The notes below the pieces were generated by a model. That model saw only the letters and a program-made list of their open reading frames with translations, was not told the origin of the DNA and searched no databases. 64,000 nt of DNA. Source: Moesziomyces globuligerus (Eukaryota; Basidiomycota; Ustilaginomycetes; Ustilaginales; Ustilaginaceae). The stretch is from assembly GCA_030849465.1 (NCBI GenBank), contig JARVLF010000011.1, positions 1 through 64,000 on the forward strand, in the 5' to 3' direction. The position numbers and the translations under genes were made by a program. Of this stretch, positions 18,549 through 27,301 are shown in pieces; positions within the stretch are counted from its first letter, which is position 1, and each line of letters begins with the position of its first letter.

Positions 18549-19394
18549 TCAGCGAGCCATTTTCGAGATGATCTCTTCGATCGGAAGCTCGGAGAGGCGA
18601 CCGGTGCCTTCGTGCATGCCTTTGCGCCACACTGCCCACGCCCAGTCGAGCGCCTGGTTGACAGACTCCTTTGGGAGCGTACCTGGATGAGCACGTTCGA
18701 TGTCCTTTGCCCATTTCTTGGTCTGTCCGACTGCCTGCAGTGCCTGCTTGGTAAGTTGGGTCTCGGTCACCCTGTTCGTCGCCGGACTGATTTGGGAGCC
18801 ACCCTTCACCGGCAGTTGCACCTCGTGAGCGGGGATCTCCCCACCTCTGTAGAAGCTGGCCTTGTGGTTGAGGCCAAGCTGATGGTAGTATCGGTTGGTG
18901 ACCAGTGTTCGCACAGCTTCTTTGGCGTCTTTGCGGCTGGCAGGAAACTGGACCATCGGTTTTTGTGAATCGAGGCGGACGAGCAACTGACGAGAGGCAA
19001 ACGGGCTTCCCTTGATCAGGCTAGACAATCTGCCTGCGCCTGAAGCAGAGGCCTTGCCGGTCTCCTCCAGAGCCCTCTGCTTGATGTCGTACAAGACCAT
19101 CGCCTTGAACAAGTCGGTCGTCGTGAGCTCGTGCATCGTGACGGGCTGCAGAGCATCGGTCCCGCGACGTGCAATCACTCCAGCAGGAACGCCGATGGCA
19201 AGCTTTTCGGCATTGTTGGCGCCCAGTCCTGCCGGGCCCCGTTCATCCGAGGCTTGGGATCCGGCGAGGTTGACTTCATCTTCGACGTGTAGCACAGGAG
19301 CTGCGCAACAGCCCTGGATGAAATTGAGAAGAAGCCCAATCGAAAGGAAGACCAGCCACCTTGTCATACTCTTCGACATCTGAGGCTCAAACAT
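18549..19394 (-). CDS. Secreted protein of unknown function, candidate effector
   Basis: This is 281 residues beginning MFEPQMSKSMTRW, then a hydrophobic core WLVFLSIGLLLNFIQG and a probable cleavage after CCA or CAA. ATGs at residues 6 and 10 are alternative starts that would give a tighter signal peptide. The mature part is hydrophilic, has no cysteine and no membrane span, and shows a central RYYHQLGLNHKASFYRGGEIP segment. I recognise no domain. Smut fungi secrete many lineage-specific proteins of this kind during plant infection, so effector is a reasonable but unproven label. It has a TATA-like box about 140 bases upstream. It is divergent from a second secreted-protein gene and convergent with the GT90 gene. 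Confidence 0.7.
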   Translation of the reverse strand: MFEPQMSKSMTRWLVFLSIGLLLNFIQGCCAAPVLHVEDEVNLAGSQASDERGPAGLGANNAEKLAIGVPAGVIARRGTDALQPVTMHELTTTDLFKAMVLYDIKQRALEETGKASASGAGRLSSLIKGSPFASRQLLVRLDSQKPMVQFPASRKDAKEAVRTLVTNRYYHQLGLNHKASFYRGGEIPAHEVQLPVKGGSQISPATNRVTETQLTKQALQAVGQTKKWAKDIERAHPGTLPKESVNQALDWAWAVWRKGMHEGTGRLSELPIEEIISKMAR

Positions 19395-20165
19395 GTGTGG
19401 TCAGGAGAGGAGCTAGGCTGGGCCATGCGGAGGAAGGGTATGCTCGACTCACTGTGCTTGTAACAAGACGCTCTTGCTTGCAGAGGTACTTCGGAGTGCA
19501 GATCAGAGAAGCGAAGAGCCGATCGGAGCATTCATATAGCCCTCGTCCCGGAGCGTTGGGGCATAACTGGAAGAAAAAAAAACTTCATCAGAGGGCGGGT
19601 GACGACTTCATCTGAGACGAACCCACTCGCCCTTTGTGCCTGCTCGGTCGGTACCTTCCCATCCATGCGAGAGTGCGCATGCTGAGAATCTGACAGACGC
19701 GGCCACCTTGTCGAAGTGTCTGCTGCTCGACAGAAGCATCATGCGTGCAGGGCACGAATCCTGCGGGGTGGTTCGGCCTTCATTTCGCAGCGACGTGATG
19801 TGACGCGCGCTTCCGCCATATGATGCCGGAGCAGCCGCCACAAGAAATATGAACATGTGCCACCACATTGCACATGCGTGCGCGCACATCATGCGCACAG
19901 GCCAGCGCTCACGGCTCGCGAGCGACATGAGCTGTCCCACGCGTGCTGCGAAAGCTAGATGCAGTGTTGATGTAGAGCTCCTGAATTCTTCCTTGAAACC
20001 GACGGTCAACTTCTGCGCGTGCTTGACTTGCGGACCTCGGCTTGACTCTACTCGACAGTGGCGCACACTGTAGCACGCGAAGGCGTCCAAGCGTGTTCCA
20101 GCAGCGAGCTGAACATTCACCTGCTGGGTCGAGTCAGTCCTTGGCCACAAAAGGTCGGGCCCAAC
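19395..20165. other. Shared promoter of two divergent secreted-protein genes
   Basis: A 771-bp head-to-head intergenic region. It holds a TATA-like box for the left gene at 19532-19539. Repeated GCGCACAT/TGTGC-type sequence (about 19850-19905) could serve as regulatory sites. The frames here have no domain support. Confidence 0.5.
19532..19539 (-). promoter_or_regulatory. TATA box of the secreted-protein gene at 18549-19394
   Basis: CTATATGA on the minus strand lies about 140 bases upstream of the ATG at 19394. Confidence 0.4.
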
Positions 20166-21155
20166 ATGTCTGCGTGGTGGTCTTCTACAGTCCTGATCAG
20201 CGCATGGCGCTGTGTCCTGCTCGCTCTCCTGGCAGCTCGGCTGCTCGGCTCAGCTGGCGCTCTACAGATCGCGCCCGAGATGGATACGGGCAGAGAGCTG
20301 GAGCAGGTCCTTCGCGATGCCCACATCGAGCTGCCTTCTCTGGCGCTTTCCGCTCCCGACCAGGAGGTGGCGAGTCTTCGGGCTGGCACGAGGGAGCTCA
20401 TGGTCGCCACGCAGCGGGCCCGGATTGCCGTCGCAAGACATGTGTCTCTCGCTCGCCATGCCGCGGACGAGTCAGGGACCGCGCATGCTCGGCGGCTGCA
20501 GGAGGAACTGATGCGGCGGGTCGAGGCGCACTTCTCCGCGCAGCTTCCGCCTGGACTCCGAGTCGACAAGGTCGAGTGGGAGCTTCATCGCGGCCTGGCC
20601 GAGGGGGTCGGCGAAGCTCACCAGCCGCAGTTTGTCAAGAACACCATGCAGCCTCCGTCGGAACTGCGCAGAGGCGAGGACGAGACAAGGCTCCGCTTTG
20701 AGCTTCGTCGTCTGCACGCGGTGTTGGTGCGCATCGATCCGATCAGCGCGATCCAGCGCTGGCGAACACGACGTCTGCTCGCCAAGATGTCTGCATCGCC
20801 GGATAGAGTGGCTGCTGGGCTCAGCGCGAATCCAACACCCTGGAACATGGACATGCTTCGCGCACGCCTCTCGTCGACCACGGCGATCCGAGCCTCGCGA
20901 GCCGAGTCCGAGGCCGCAGAGGCTGCTTCGGCTGCCGCCGCCCATCGCATCGAGAACGCGCCCGCCATCATCTCGGACATCAAGCTCAACAAGCCCCTAG
21001 CGCCGATAGCAGAGACGCCGCCCAAGCTGACCGAGACGAGCAAGCTGCCCGGTTGGGATGGAACCGCGGCCTCCCGCCGCTGGGCCAGACAGATGCGTCG
21101 TATCGGGCCCGTCGACAGCTGGGACAACATCCCCATCCCCGGCATGGCCCGCTAA
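20166..21155 (+). CDS. Secreted Ala/Arg-rich protein of unknown function, candidate effector
   Basis: This is 329 residues starting at the ATG at 20166; an upstream GTG-initiated extension was dropped. A signal peptide is clear: CVLLALLAARLLGSAGA, with cleavage expected before LQIAPEM. The mature protein is mostly charged and helical, with long Ala/Arg/Glu stretches such as ATQRARIAVARHVSLARHAA and ARLSSTTAIRASRAESEAAEAASAA, and has no cysteine. The C-terminus (SRRWARQMRRIGPVDSWDNI) is basic, and I see no domain. It is transcribed divergently from another secreted protein, and the two could be co-regulated. The gene ends 173 bases before the 3' end of the uL22m gene. Confidence 0.7.
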   Translation: MSAWWSSTVLISAWRCVLLALLAARLLGSAGALQIAPEMDTGRELEQVLRDAHIELPSLALSAPDQEVASLRAGTRELMVATQRARIAVARHVSLARHAADESGTAHARRLQEELMRRVEAHFSAQLPPGLRVDKVEWELHRGLAEGVGEAHQPQFVKNTMQPPSELRRGEDETRLRFELRRLHAVLVRIDPISAIQRWRTRRLLAKMSASPDRVAAGLSANPTPWNMDMLRARLSSTTAIRASRAESEAAEAASAAAAHRIENAPAIISDIKLNKPLAPIAETPPKLTETSKLPGWDGTAASRRWARQMRRIGPVDSWDNIPIPGMAR

Positions 21156-21328
21156 GATCCACTTGGACCTTGTTTTGCTCCCACTTGCCGCGACCACTGT
21201 CTTTACGAGTCCACACTGTCAATCCACACCATCTTTCGTCGAGGATGAGAAGCGGCTGATAGAGGAGATGGATGTGGCTAAAAGTACAGACTGGATCGGA
21301 TTGGAGGCGGTTGGATAGCGAGAGCAGA

Positions 21329-22329
21329 CTACCAGCCCCAGCCTGGCCTCTGGAAGGTGTTTACGATCTTGTTGTCGGTGCGGACGACGCCGCCGGAACC
21401 GATGGCTCTGGCTCTCTTCCTAGCGGTCTGGATGGCCTCTTGCTCCTTGTCGGCGTAGGTCTTTCCGTACCTGAGCACGATGCTGAGCCTAGCCTGAGGG
21501 TGATGTTTCTTGCCCATCCTAGCTCTGCCCTTGATGTCTGCTCTCTGGAGGTAGAGGCCCTTTCCGACCCAGGCCTCGGAGACGATGAGGCGCGGGACCT
21601 CCATGCCCTTTGCGGCTGCGTGGTCGCGTGCGAGCGCGAGGGTGCTGAGCACGCGCTTGGCAGCGCGCTTTGCGCTGAACTGCATCTGGAGGATGGCGTA
21701 GTCGATGGGTTGACCGCTGATCTGGTTGGCGAGCATCTGGAGCTTGCGCGGCGAGATCTTGAAGGCGGCGGTCGAGTACTTGTGTTCGAGCGCGGCGCCG
21801 GTGATGGGATCCTTGGCGTTGAAGCGTTTGCGGAGCTGGCGAGCTTCGATCTTGCTCGAGATGCGCTGCTGCTGACGTTCGGCCTGCTGCGACATGGGGA
21901 GTGCCTCGACGTCGTCAAAGAGGGGCATGCCGTCTGGCGAGACGGAGGCCATGGCGGCATCTCGACGCTTTTCGAAATCGCGCTTGGACTGCTCTGCGGG
22001 CAGAACACCACCACGCTCGCGGTCCTTGGCGTAGTTGCCACCCAGAGCCACCTTGGCCAGACGGTCGGTGATGTTGGAGAGGAACGACGGTCGAGGTGCG
22101 GACGACGAGACGCTGTTTGGAGAAGAAAGGAGTCGGAGGTCAGTAACCGGGGGATCGAGGCGGTGTCTGCAGCCATTCGAGTCGGAGATGCTTACGCTCG
22201 TTGCGAGGCCCGGTTGGCCTTGACGGTGGTCTCGAGTGCCGACGTCGACGGACGCGCCGCCTGCGCGGAGGAGCGGAGCAGTTGGCGCGCAGCGCGTCCC
22301 GCTGCTGTGGTCATGTTGGAGGTCGGCAT
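21329..22329 (-). CDS. MRPL22: Mitochondrial large-subunit ribosomal protein uL22m
   Basis: Two exons, 22196-22329 and 21329-22112, encode 305 residues. The 83-base intron has donor GTAAGC and acceptor AACAG, and splicing gives R-A-V-S-S-S-A-P-R in frame. The first exon encodes a basic, serine-rich presequence suited to mitochondrial import (RAARQLLRSSAQAARPS). The domain begins near AAFKISPRKLQMLANQISGQ and continues with YAILQMQFSAKRAAKRVL, IVSEAWVGKGLYLQRADIKGRARMGKK and RLSIVLRYG, the characteristic L22/L17 core that lines the nascent-peptide exit tunnel. The start could also be five codons downstream at the second ATG. Confidence 0.88.
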
Positions 22330-22763
22330 GGCGGACTGTGAGGACTGAGCTCGATCGTTGAGCTGCACCTGTGAGCTCGCTCGACGTGCGTATGTGGCCG
22401 AGACGTGGACGTCGGCGATGATGCGGCGAGGGTCAAGATGCGGAGGTGGCCGTGGTGGTAGTGCCATCGACGGCTGCAAAAGTGCAAAGGCCTTTGTCCG
22501 CTGCCGTTCTTCCGACTCTGACCAAAATTGAGCCAACCAGTCACGTGCAGCTTGCAAATGCTGACCAGACCGGCTTTTCTCGAAACAAGTGTCTGTGGCT
22601 CCACCCTAACACTCTATAAAAATTCTCAGGGAGCTCTTCGTTGCGGCTTTGGCCGGTGCACAGCCCTTTCCGCACGGACGTTTTGGTGCTTGTGCTTGGC
22701 GTGGCTCGCTCGCACACGCTGCCTTGCTTCCTCACCACCATCCTCGCACATCGCACACCAAAG
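22330..22763. other. Divergent promoter of uL22m and the small acylated protein
   Basis: A 434-bp head-to-head spacer with a TATA box serving the right-hand gene. No gene seen. Confidence 0.5.
22615..22620 (+). promoter_or_regulatory. TATA box of the small acylated-protein gene
   Basis: TATAAA lies in an AT-rich patch 144 bases upstream of the ATG at 22764. Confidence 0.5.
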
Positions 22764-23219
22764 ATGGGCTCGTGCTTTTCGACGACCAAGACGTTTCAGG
22801 GCCAAGGTCGGACGCTCAACGAGCCCACGAGGCCCGCTGCCACTTCAGCATCCCACCCCGCCCCGGCGCAGGGTGGCAGGAGACTAGGCGGTGCGACCAC
22901 CACGCCAGCGATACCCGCATCGACATCCGCCACCACAGACGCCGAGAGAGAAGCAAGAGCCCTAGCCGCCGAACGACGCATGAGCAAACAGGCCACAAAG
23001 GGCACCCCCGGTCAGGGAAAGCTCAGCAAACAGCTCCAATCCCAGAAACAATCCAACCCCCTCTCCCTCCCCGACCCAGACGACCAACCCCAAAGAGTCG
23101 TCGTAAGTAAAACATCCACACCATACCACTCCCCTATCTCGTCTCGAAATGAATGATCACTGACACTCATTCTCCTGCCCCTTCTGTTCTCATCGCCACA
23201 ATCACTTCAGTGGGACTAG
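22764..23219 (+). CDS. Small N-myristoylated/palmitoylated protein ending VVWD
   Basis: Exon 1 is 22764-23102 and exon 2 is only 23211-23219 (TGG GAC TAG). The 108-base intron has donor GTAAGT and acceptor TTCAG. The 115-residue product begins MGSCFS. Gly2 with Ser6 fits N-myristoylation, and Cys4 is positioned for palmitoylation, so the protein should be membrane-tethered. The middle is Ala/Thr/Pro-rich and low-complexity. A helix follows (DAEREARALAAERRMSK), then a Gln/Lys-rich stretch (GKLSKQLQSQKQ) and the end RVVWD. Without splicing, the frame would read 18 codons into the intron and lose the Trp-Asp end. I do not recognise a named family. A role as a membrane-bound scaffold is only a guess. 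Confidence 0.72.
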
Positions 23220-23590
23220 CGGGACTAGCTGCTTCTTCCCACCGCACTCTCTTACGGTCCGCACAGATCGACCCCGTCCCAAGTAATCTCTATACCCCCC
23301 ATCCACGCCCACCTTGCTTTGACACAACGATAGATCAAGGGAGGAAAGGACGGCGCCGCTTTTCGCTTCTGGCGGCGCCGCATGCAAAATTGATTCCGGG
23401 ACAGGGTGATGCTTGGATACGGAAAGGAATGCTGGAGGAATGATGCGGGCAAGTTCTATATGCTGGGTAAGAGAGGGAGGTGTATGGATCGAGCAAAGGG
23501 GGCAAAACGAGAGTCGAAAGAGTCCGTGGCGAATGCGTCTATGAAACCAAAAGATGATGGCGAGTGTCGAGTGACGAGGCGGCGCACGGC
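23220..23590. other. Convergent 3' region
   Basis: Spacer between the small acylated protein and the 3' end of the Prm10-like gene. It begins with a 9-base direct repeat of GGGACTAGC (23212-23229) that spans the upstream stop codon. No gene seen. Confidence 0.45.
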
Positions 23591-26500
23591 TCAGAAGCTG
23601 AAGAGGCCTCCGCCGTTGCGCATCTTGCGCCCGCCGAGCAGATACGAGAGGACGGTGCTGGCGAACAAGCCGACGGTCAAGCCGAGCGCCACCTCGACCA
23701 GCGACTGCGCCACGGTGAAGCCCGAAGCAAACGCCGAGCTCGAGTCCTGGTTGTTGGCAAAGTTGAGCAGCCCGCCGCCGTTGGAGAGACCACTGGGCAG
23801 CTGGAAGAGGATACCGGGCACCGAGACGACGAAGCTGCGTCCGTCAAAGATGCGGCCGTAGACATTGGCCATCGTGCCGACGGCGAGCGATCCGAGCGCG
23901 GCCGTCACGTCCTGGCGCCGCGACAGGGCGGTCGCCTTGGCCGCAAAGTGGTTGCACGCCCATCCGCCGCAGGCGATCAGCACCATCACGGGGAACTCCT
24001 TGCGCGTGATCTTGGCCTGGTTGCGCAGCGAGAGGCAGGTCGAGTACGCCGGCGCCGTGAGGATCGCCCAGATCTCGGACACGTCCGACCTCCACCACTG
24101 GTCCGTGTGCCGCGAGCTGCAGTTGTTGAAGCCCTCGGTCGACGTGTTGCCCGAGAAGAGCTGCCAGAACGAGACGCCGATCGAGATGCCAAAGCCGAGG
24201 AAGAGCGAGTAGATGATGGCGTACACCAGCCGCACCGATCCGGCGATCAGATTCTTCGACTGGAGTTCGAGCGAGCCGCTCAACACGATGAAGCCCGGCA
24301 GGATAAGGACGATGGAGCCCGAGACCACGGCGGCGTAGCAGAAGTAGCCCGAACTCTGCACCGCCGCGGCGACAAACGAGTTGAGCGTGGCAAAGACGAT
24401 CTCAAACACGTTGCTGTACAGCTCGGTGGTGATGATCGACTGGCAGTACACCAAGAAGGCGCCGAGGGGAAACGCCATGAGCGCATCGATGAAGCTGCCG
24501 TTGAAGCCCTGCGGGCCGACGCAGATGAAGGCGGAGGCGAACCCGCCGATGAGCACCATGGGCCAGCGACCGATGAGGGGCTTGCGCCTCATGAGCTCGT
24601 CGAGCTGCTCCGAGGCCTCCTCGACACCGATCTTGTCGTGGATGACGTTCCAGTAGATGGAGTGCATGTCGGTGAGCTTGGTCAGGTCGAGACCTGAGCC
24701 CTGCTTGATGAACTTGGTCTCCGAGGTGTGGGTGGCGTCGTCGCCAAAGGCGATGAGCATGAGGTTGGGCAAATAGATGCAGCGGCAGTTGATGTCGAGC
24801 ACGCGACCCGTCTGCTGGATCTGCGTCTCGATGCGATGCGTGGGCGCGCCAAACATCATGAGCGCGCGTGCGAGCTTCATGATGAACTGCTGGCGCTGCA
24901 GGATGGCGGCGACGTGCATGGTGATGAAGATCTCCTCCTTGCGCTTCTTGTCCTTGGCGCGCTTCTTGAGCTTGCGCTGCCAATCCTGCTTGTGAAAGTC
25001 CGAGTGCATCTTTTCCGCGTCGGGCCCAAAGTAGTCGGGCCCTAGGCCGGCGTTGACATCGGGAGTGTTGAGGTTGGAGTGGGTCCATGCGCGCGACATG
25101 GCGCCGGGAAGCAGGTGCCGCTTGCGAACGCCCTGCTGAGCACCATGGCCATCGACGGAGCTTCCGCCGGTGTGGGAGCGCGAGGGCAGGTGCATGATGG
25201 AGCTCGGGCGCTTCTTGTGCGGAGTGGCGTGGCCCGAAACGGACGGGGAGTTTGCCTGCGTCGAGCTGTCGCGGCGCTCGCCTCCGGGGCTGGTGGGAAG
25301 CGAGTGCGAGCGCGAGGCCAGTGGAGATCCGACGTTGCTCGGGCGGTACGGGGCGGGTGCGGCGTCTGCGACGATCTGGGCGGTGCGCTTGAGCGTCTTG
25401 GCGTTCATCTCTGGCAGGAGATAGCGATCGAGGGAGAAGCCAGGGCGCTTTGGGTTGGGGCCCAACTGAGCGTGCTGGGGCGAGACGGCACCCACGAGGT
25501 TGCCCGTGGTGGCGACGAGCGCGCCAAACACGCCTGCGCCGCTCCTAGCCGCCTTTGGGCGTTCGTCGAGGGCACTTTCGATGCCGGTCTCGTTGGCGAC
25601 GCCACGCACGACCTTGGAGGAGGTGGTCACTGCGACGTTGCCCACCTTGGCGAAGGTCTGCGTGAGCTTGGGGCTGGGGAGGGCGATGTTCTGGAGCGAC
25701 ATGCCACGACGCTTTTCGTAGCGCTCAAGCTTGCGCTGGAATCCGGGCGAGTCGAGCTTGGCCTGGATGGTTTCGGAGGTCTCGTTGTTGCCAAAGAGCG
25801 AGGGGCCGTCGCCGTCGAGGTTGTATTCGCTGGTGCTAGCGACAGAGCTGGTGGCTGCGCTGCGGGCCGAGAGGTCGCGCTGTTGCTGTTCGTAGAGGCG
25901 GAGGAGATTGCCGAGCACGCCGCCGGAGGCAACGGGGCGCGCGTCCATGTTCATGGTGGTCTGCATGGGGTCTGGAGTGGAAGCGCCAGTGTCGGGGAGG
26001 TGCGATCTGCCGATACGATCGAGAGCGTCCTGGCGCTGCTGTGCGAGCTTGTGCTGCTTGACGAGCCTGGCAGCTTCGCGTTCGAACTTGTTGGGGCGGC
26101 GTCGGGGCCCATCGCCGGTGTGGAGGCCACTGGAGGTCTCTACGGGGACGGACTTCCAGTTGGTTGGGCCACCTTGGTCTTGAGCTTTGGCAGCGTCTCG
26201 CTCGACGATGGCGGGCGCCTCACCCTTCTCCTCTTGGTCTTCCTCGTCGGGCGGGGGACGGCCAAAAAGGCCTCGCACTTTGGCCCAGCCTTTGGGCTGT
26301 TCGTCGGCGTCGTTCTTGTCGTGCTTGTTCTTCTTGATGCGGGAAGGCATGCCGTCGGTCTCGCCGGCGATGAGATCGATGTGATCGAGGTCCGAGTCGT
26401 TGGCGGGATCGTAGCTGCTGTCGCTAGTGGCGGAGCCGGGAGTGGTGGCGCCGCTGAGATCGCCTGCGGTGGCGGGTGTGTCGCTGATGTTGGCGTCGAC

Positions 26501-27301
26501 GACACGCTGGCGCCTGCGTCGCTCCTCGCGATCTCGCTCTCGGTCTGCGAAAACCTGTGCTAAGCGGTCGCGACCGGAAGTGTGCTGGGTGGTGTCATGC
26601 TCCGGCCAGCTGAGGATGCTAGCGCCATCATCGCTGCGAGCCTCGTGCCTCTGGAGCTCTCGCTGGAGCTCGAGGAAGGCACGGTTGTCGAGGCCCTGCT
26701 CATCGAGGCCCTTTGCGCCGGTGAGGGAGAGAGAGGGGATCTGGAGGCCGCCAGCAGTAGCTTGTGCGGGAGCAGTTGCGGGAGCAGCAGGAGCTGCGGA
26801 GGATTGGGCATTGGGTGGAGATGAGGGAGCGGGCTGTTCGTTCTGCGGCGTGAGACGTTCTGCAATGTTGAGAGGACCCGGGTGGTGGTTTCTGCGCACG
26901 GAACCGAGGCTGAGGCCGGGACCAGTCTGGGAACGATTGGCGCCTCTAACGGTGACGGTGGGACCAGCGAGGGCGCCGCCGCTGCGGATTTGAAGCTGAC
27001 CGCCGCGACGGAAGCTGGCGGCATTGGAAGAGCCATCCCAGTGGACGCGGCCAGCACGGCGGGTTGCTATCGACGCAGCCGGGGCCGCAGTGGAAGAGGC
27101 ATCGTTGATTGCAGCTTCGGGATTGGCAGACAAGGATCCGGGAGCGTCGGTGTCTTGGATGTGGATCTGAGGCTCTGTGTGGCGGGTTGAGCTGTGGTGC
27201 TGCTCATTCTCGTGGGAGCCCGAGGGGAGCGTCGACGAGTCTGCTGTGGACGAGGATGAGACGGTAGCATCCCGCTCGTGTGTGCCGCATGTGTCGGGCA
27301 T
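23591..27301 (-). CDS. Prm10/ThrE-like multispan membrane protein with long disordered N-terminus
   Basis: This is 1236 residues in one exon. The first ~790 residues are low-complexity, charged and Ser/Pro/Gln-rich. From about residue 795 there is the ThrE-type domain pair (DUF1212 and ThrE_2). It starts with MHVAAILQRQQFIMKLARAL, then FGAPTHRIETQIQQ, LDINCRCIYLPNLMLIAFGDD and GRWPMVLIGGFASAFICVGPQG, followed by about ten hydrophobic spans. Yeast Prm10 and related fungal proteins share this architecture, and bacterial ThrE exports threonine. In fungi the substrate and role are unsettled. The cytosolic tail is far longer than in Prm10 and could be a regulatory platform. The start is the ATG at 27301, and the C-terminus ends after a glycine-rich cap. 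Confidence 0.85.
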   Translation of the reverse strand: MPDTCGTHERDATVSSSSTADSSTLPSGSHENEQHHSSTRHTEPQIHIQDTDAPGSLSANPEAAINDASSTAAPAASIATRRAGRVHWDGSSNAASFRRGGQLQIRSGGALAGPTVTVRGANRSQTGPGLSLGSVRRNHHPGPLNIAERLTPQNEQPAPSSPPNAQSSAAPAAPATAPAQATAGGLQIPSLSLTGAKGLDEQGLDNRAFLELQRELQRHEARSDDGASILSWPEHDTTQHTSGRDRLAQVFADRERDREERRRRQRVVDANISDTPATAGDLSGATTPGSATSDSSYDPANDSDLDHIDLIAGETDGMPSRIKKNKHDKNDADEQPKGWAKVRGLFGRPPPDEEDQEEKGEAPAIVERDAAKAQDQGGPTNWKSVPVETSSGLHTGDGPRRRPNKFEREAARLVKQHKLAQQRQDALDRIGRSHLPDTGASTPDPMQTTMNMDARPVASGGVLGNLLRLYEQQQRDLSARSAATSSVASTSEYNLDGDGPSLFGNNETSETIQAKLDSPGFQRKLERYEKRRGMSLQNIALPSPKLTQTFAKVGNVAVTTSSKVVRGVANETGIESALDERPKAARSGAGVFGALVATTGNLVGAVSPQHAQLGPNPKRPGFSLDRYLLPEMNAKTLKRTAQIVADAAPAPYRPSNVGSPLASRSHSLPTSPGGERRDSSTQANSPSVSGHATPHKKRPSSIMHLPSRSHTGGSSVDGHGAQQGVRKRHLLPGAMSRAWTHSNLNTPDVNAGLGPDYFGPDAEKMHSDFHKQDWQRKLKKRAKDKKRKEEIFITMHVAAILQRQQFIMKLARALMMFGAPTHRIETQIQQTGRVLDINCRCIYLPNLMLIAFGDDATHTSETKFIKQGSGLDLTKLTDMHSIYWNVIHDKIGVEEASEQLDELMRRKPLIGRWPMVLIGGFASAFICVGPQGFNGSFIDALMAFPLGAFLVYCQSIITTELYSNVFEIVFATLNSFVAAAVQSSGYFCYAAVVSGSIVLILPGFIVLSGSLELQSKNLIAGSVRLVYAIIYSLFLGFGISIGVSFWQLFSGNTSTEGFNNCSSRHTDQWWRSDVSEIWAILTAPAYSTCLSLRNQAKITRKEFPVMVLIACGGWACNHFAAKATALSRRQDVTAALGSLAVGTMANVYGRIFDGRSFVVSVPGILFQLPSGLSNGGGLLNFANNQDSSSAFASGFTVAQSLVEVALGLTVGLFASTVLSYLLGGRKMRNGGGLFSF

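Noticed and set aside
25079..26563. Plus-strand frame of 494 codons opposite the Prm10-like gene
   Set aside because: Antisense shadow with Val/Gly/Ala-rich composition and no domain.
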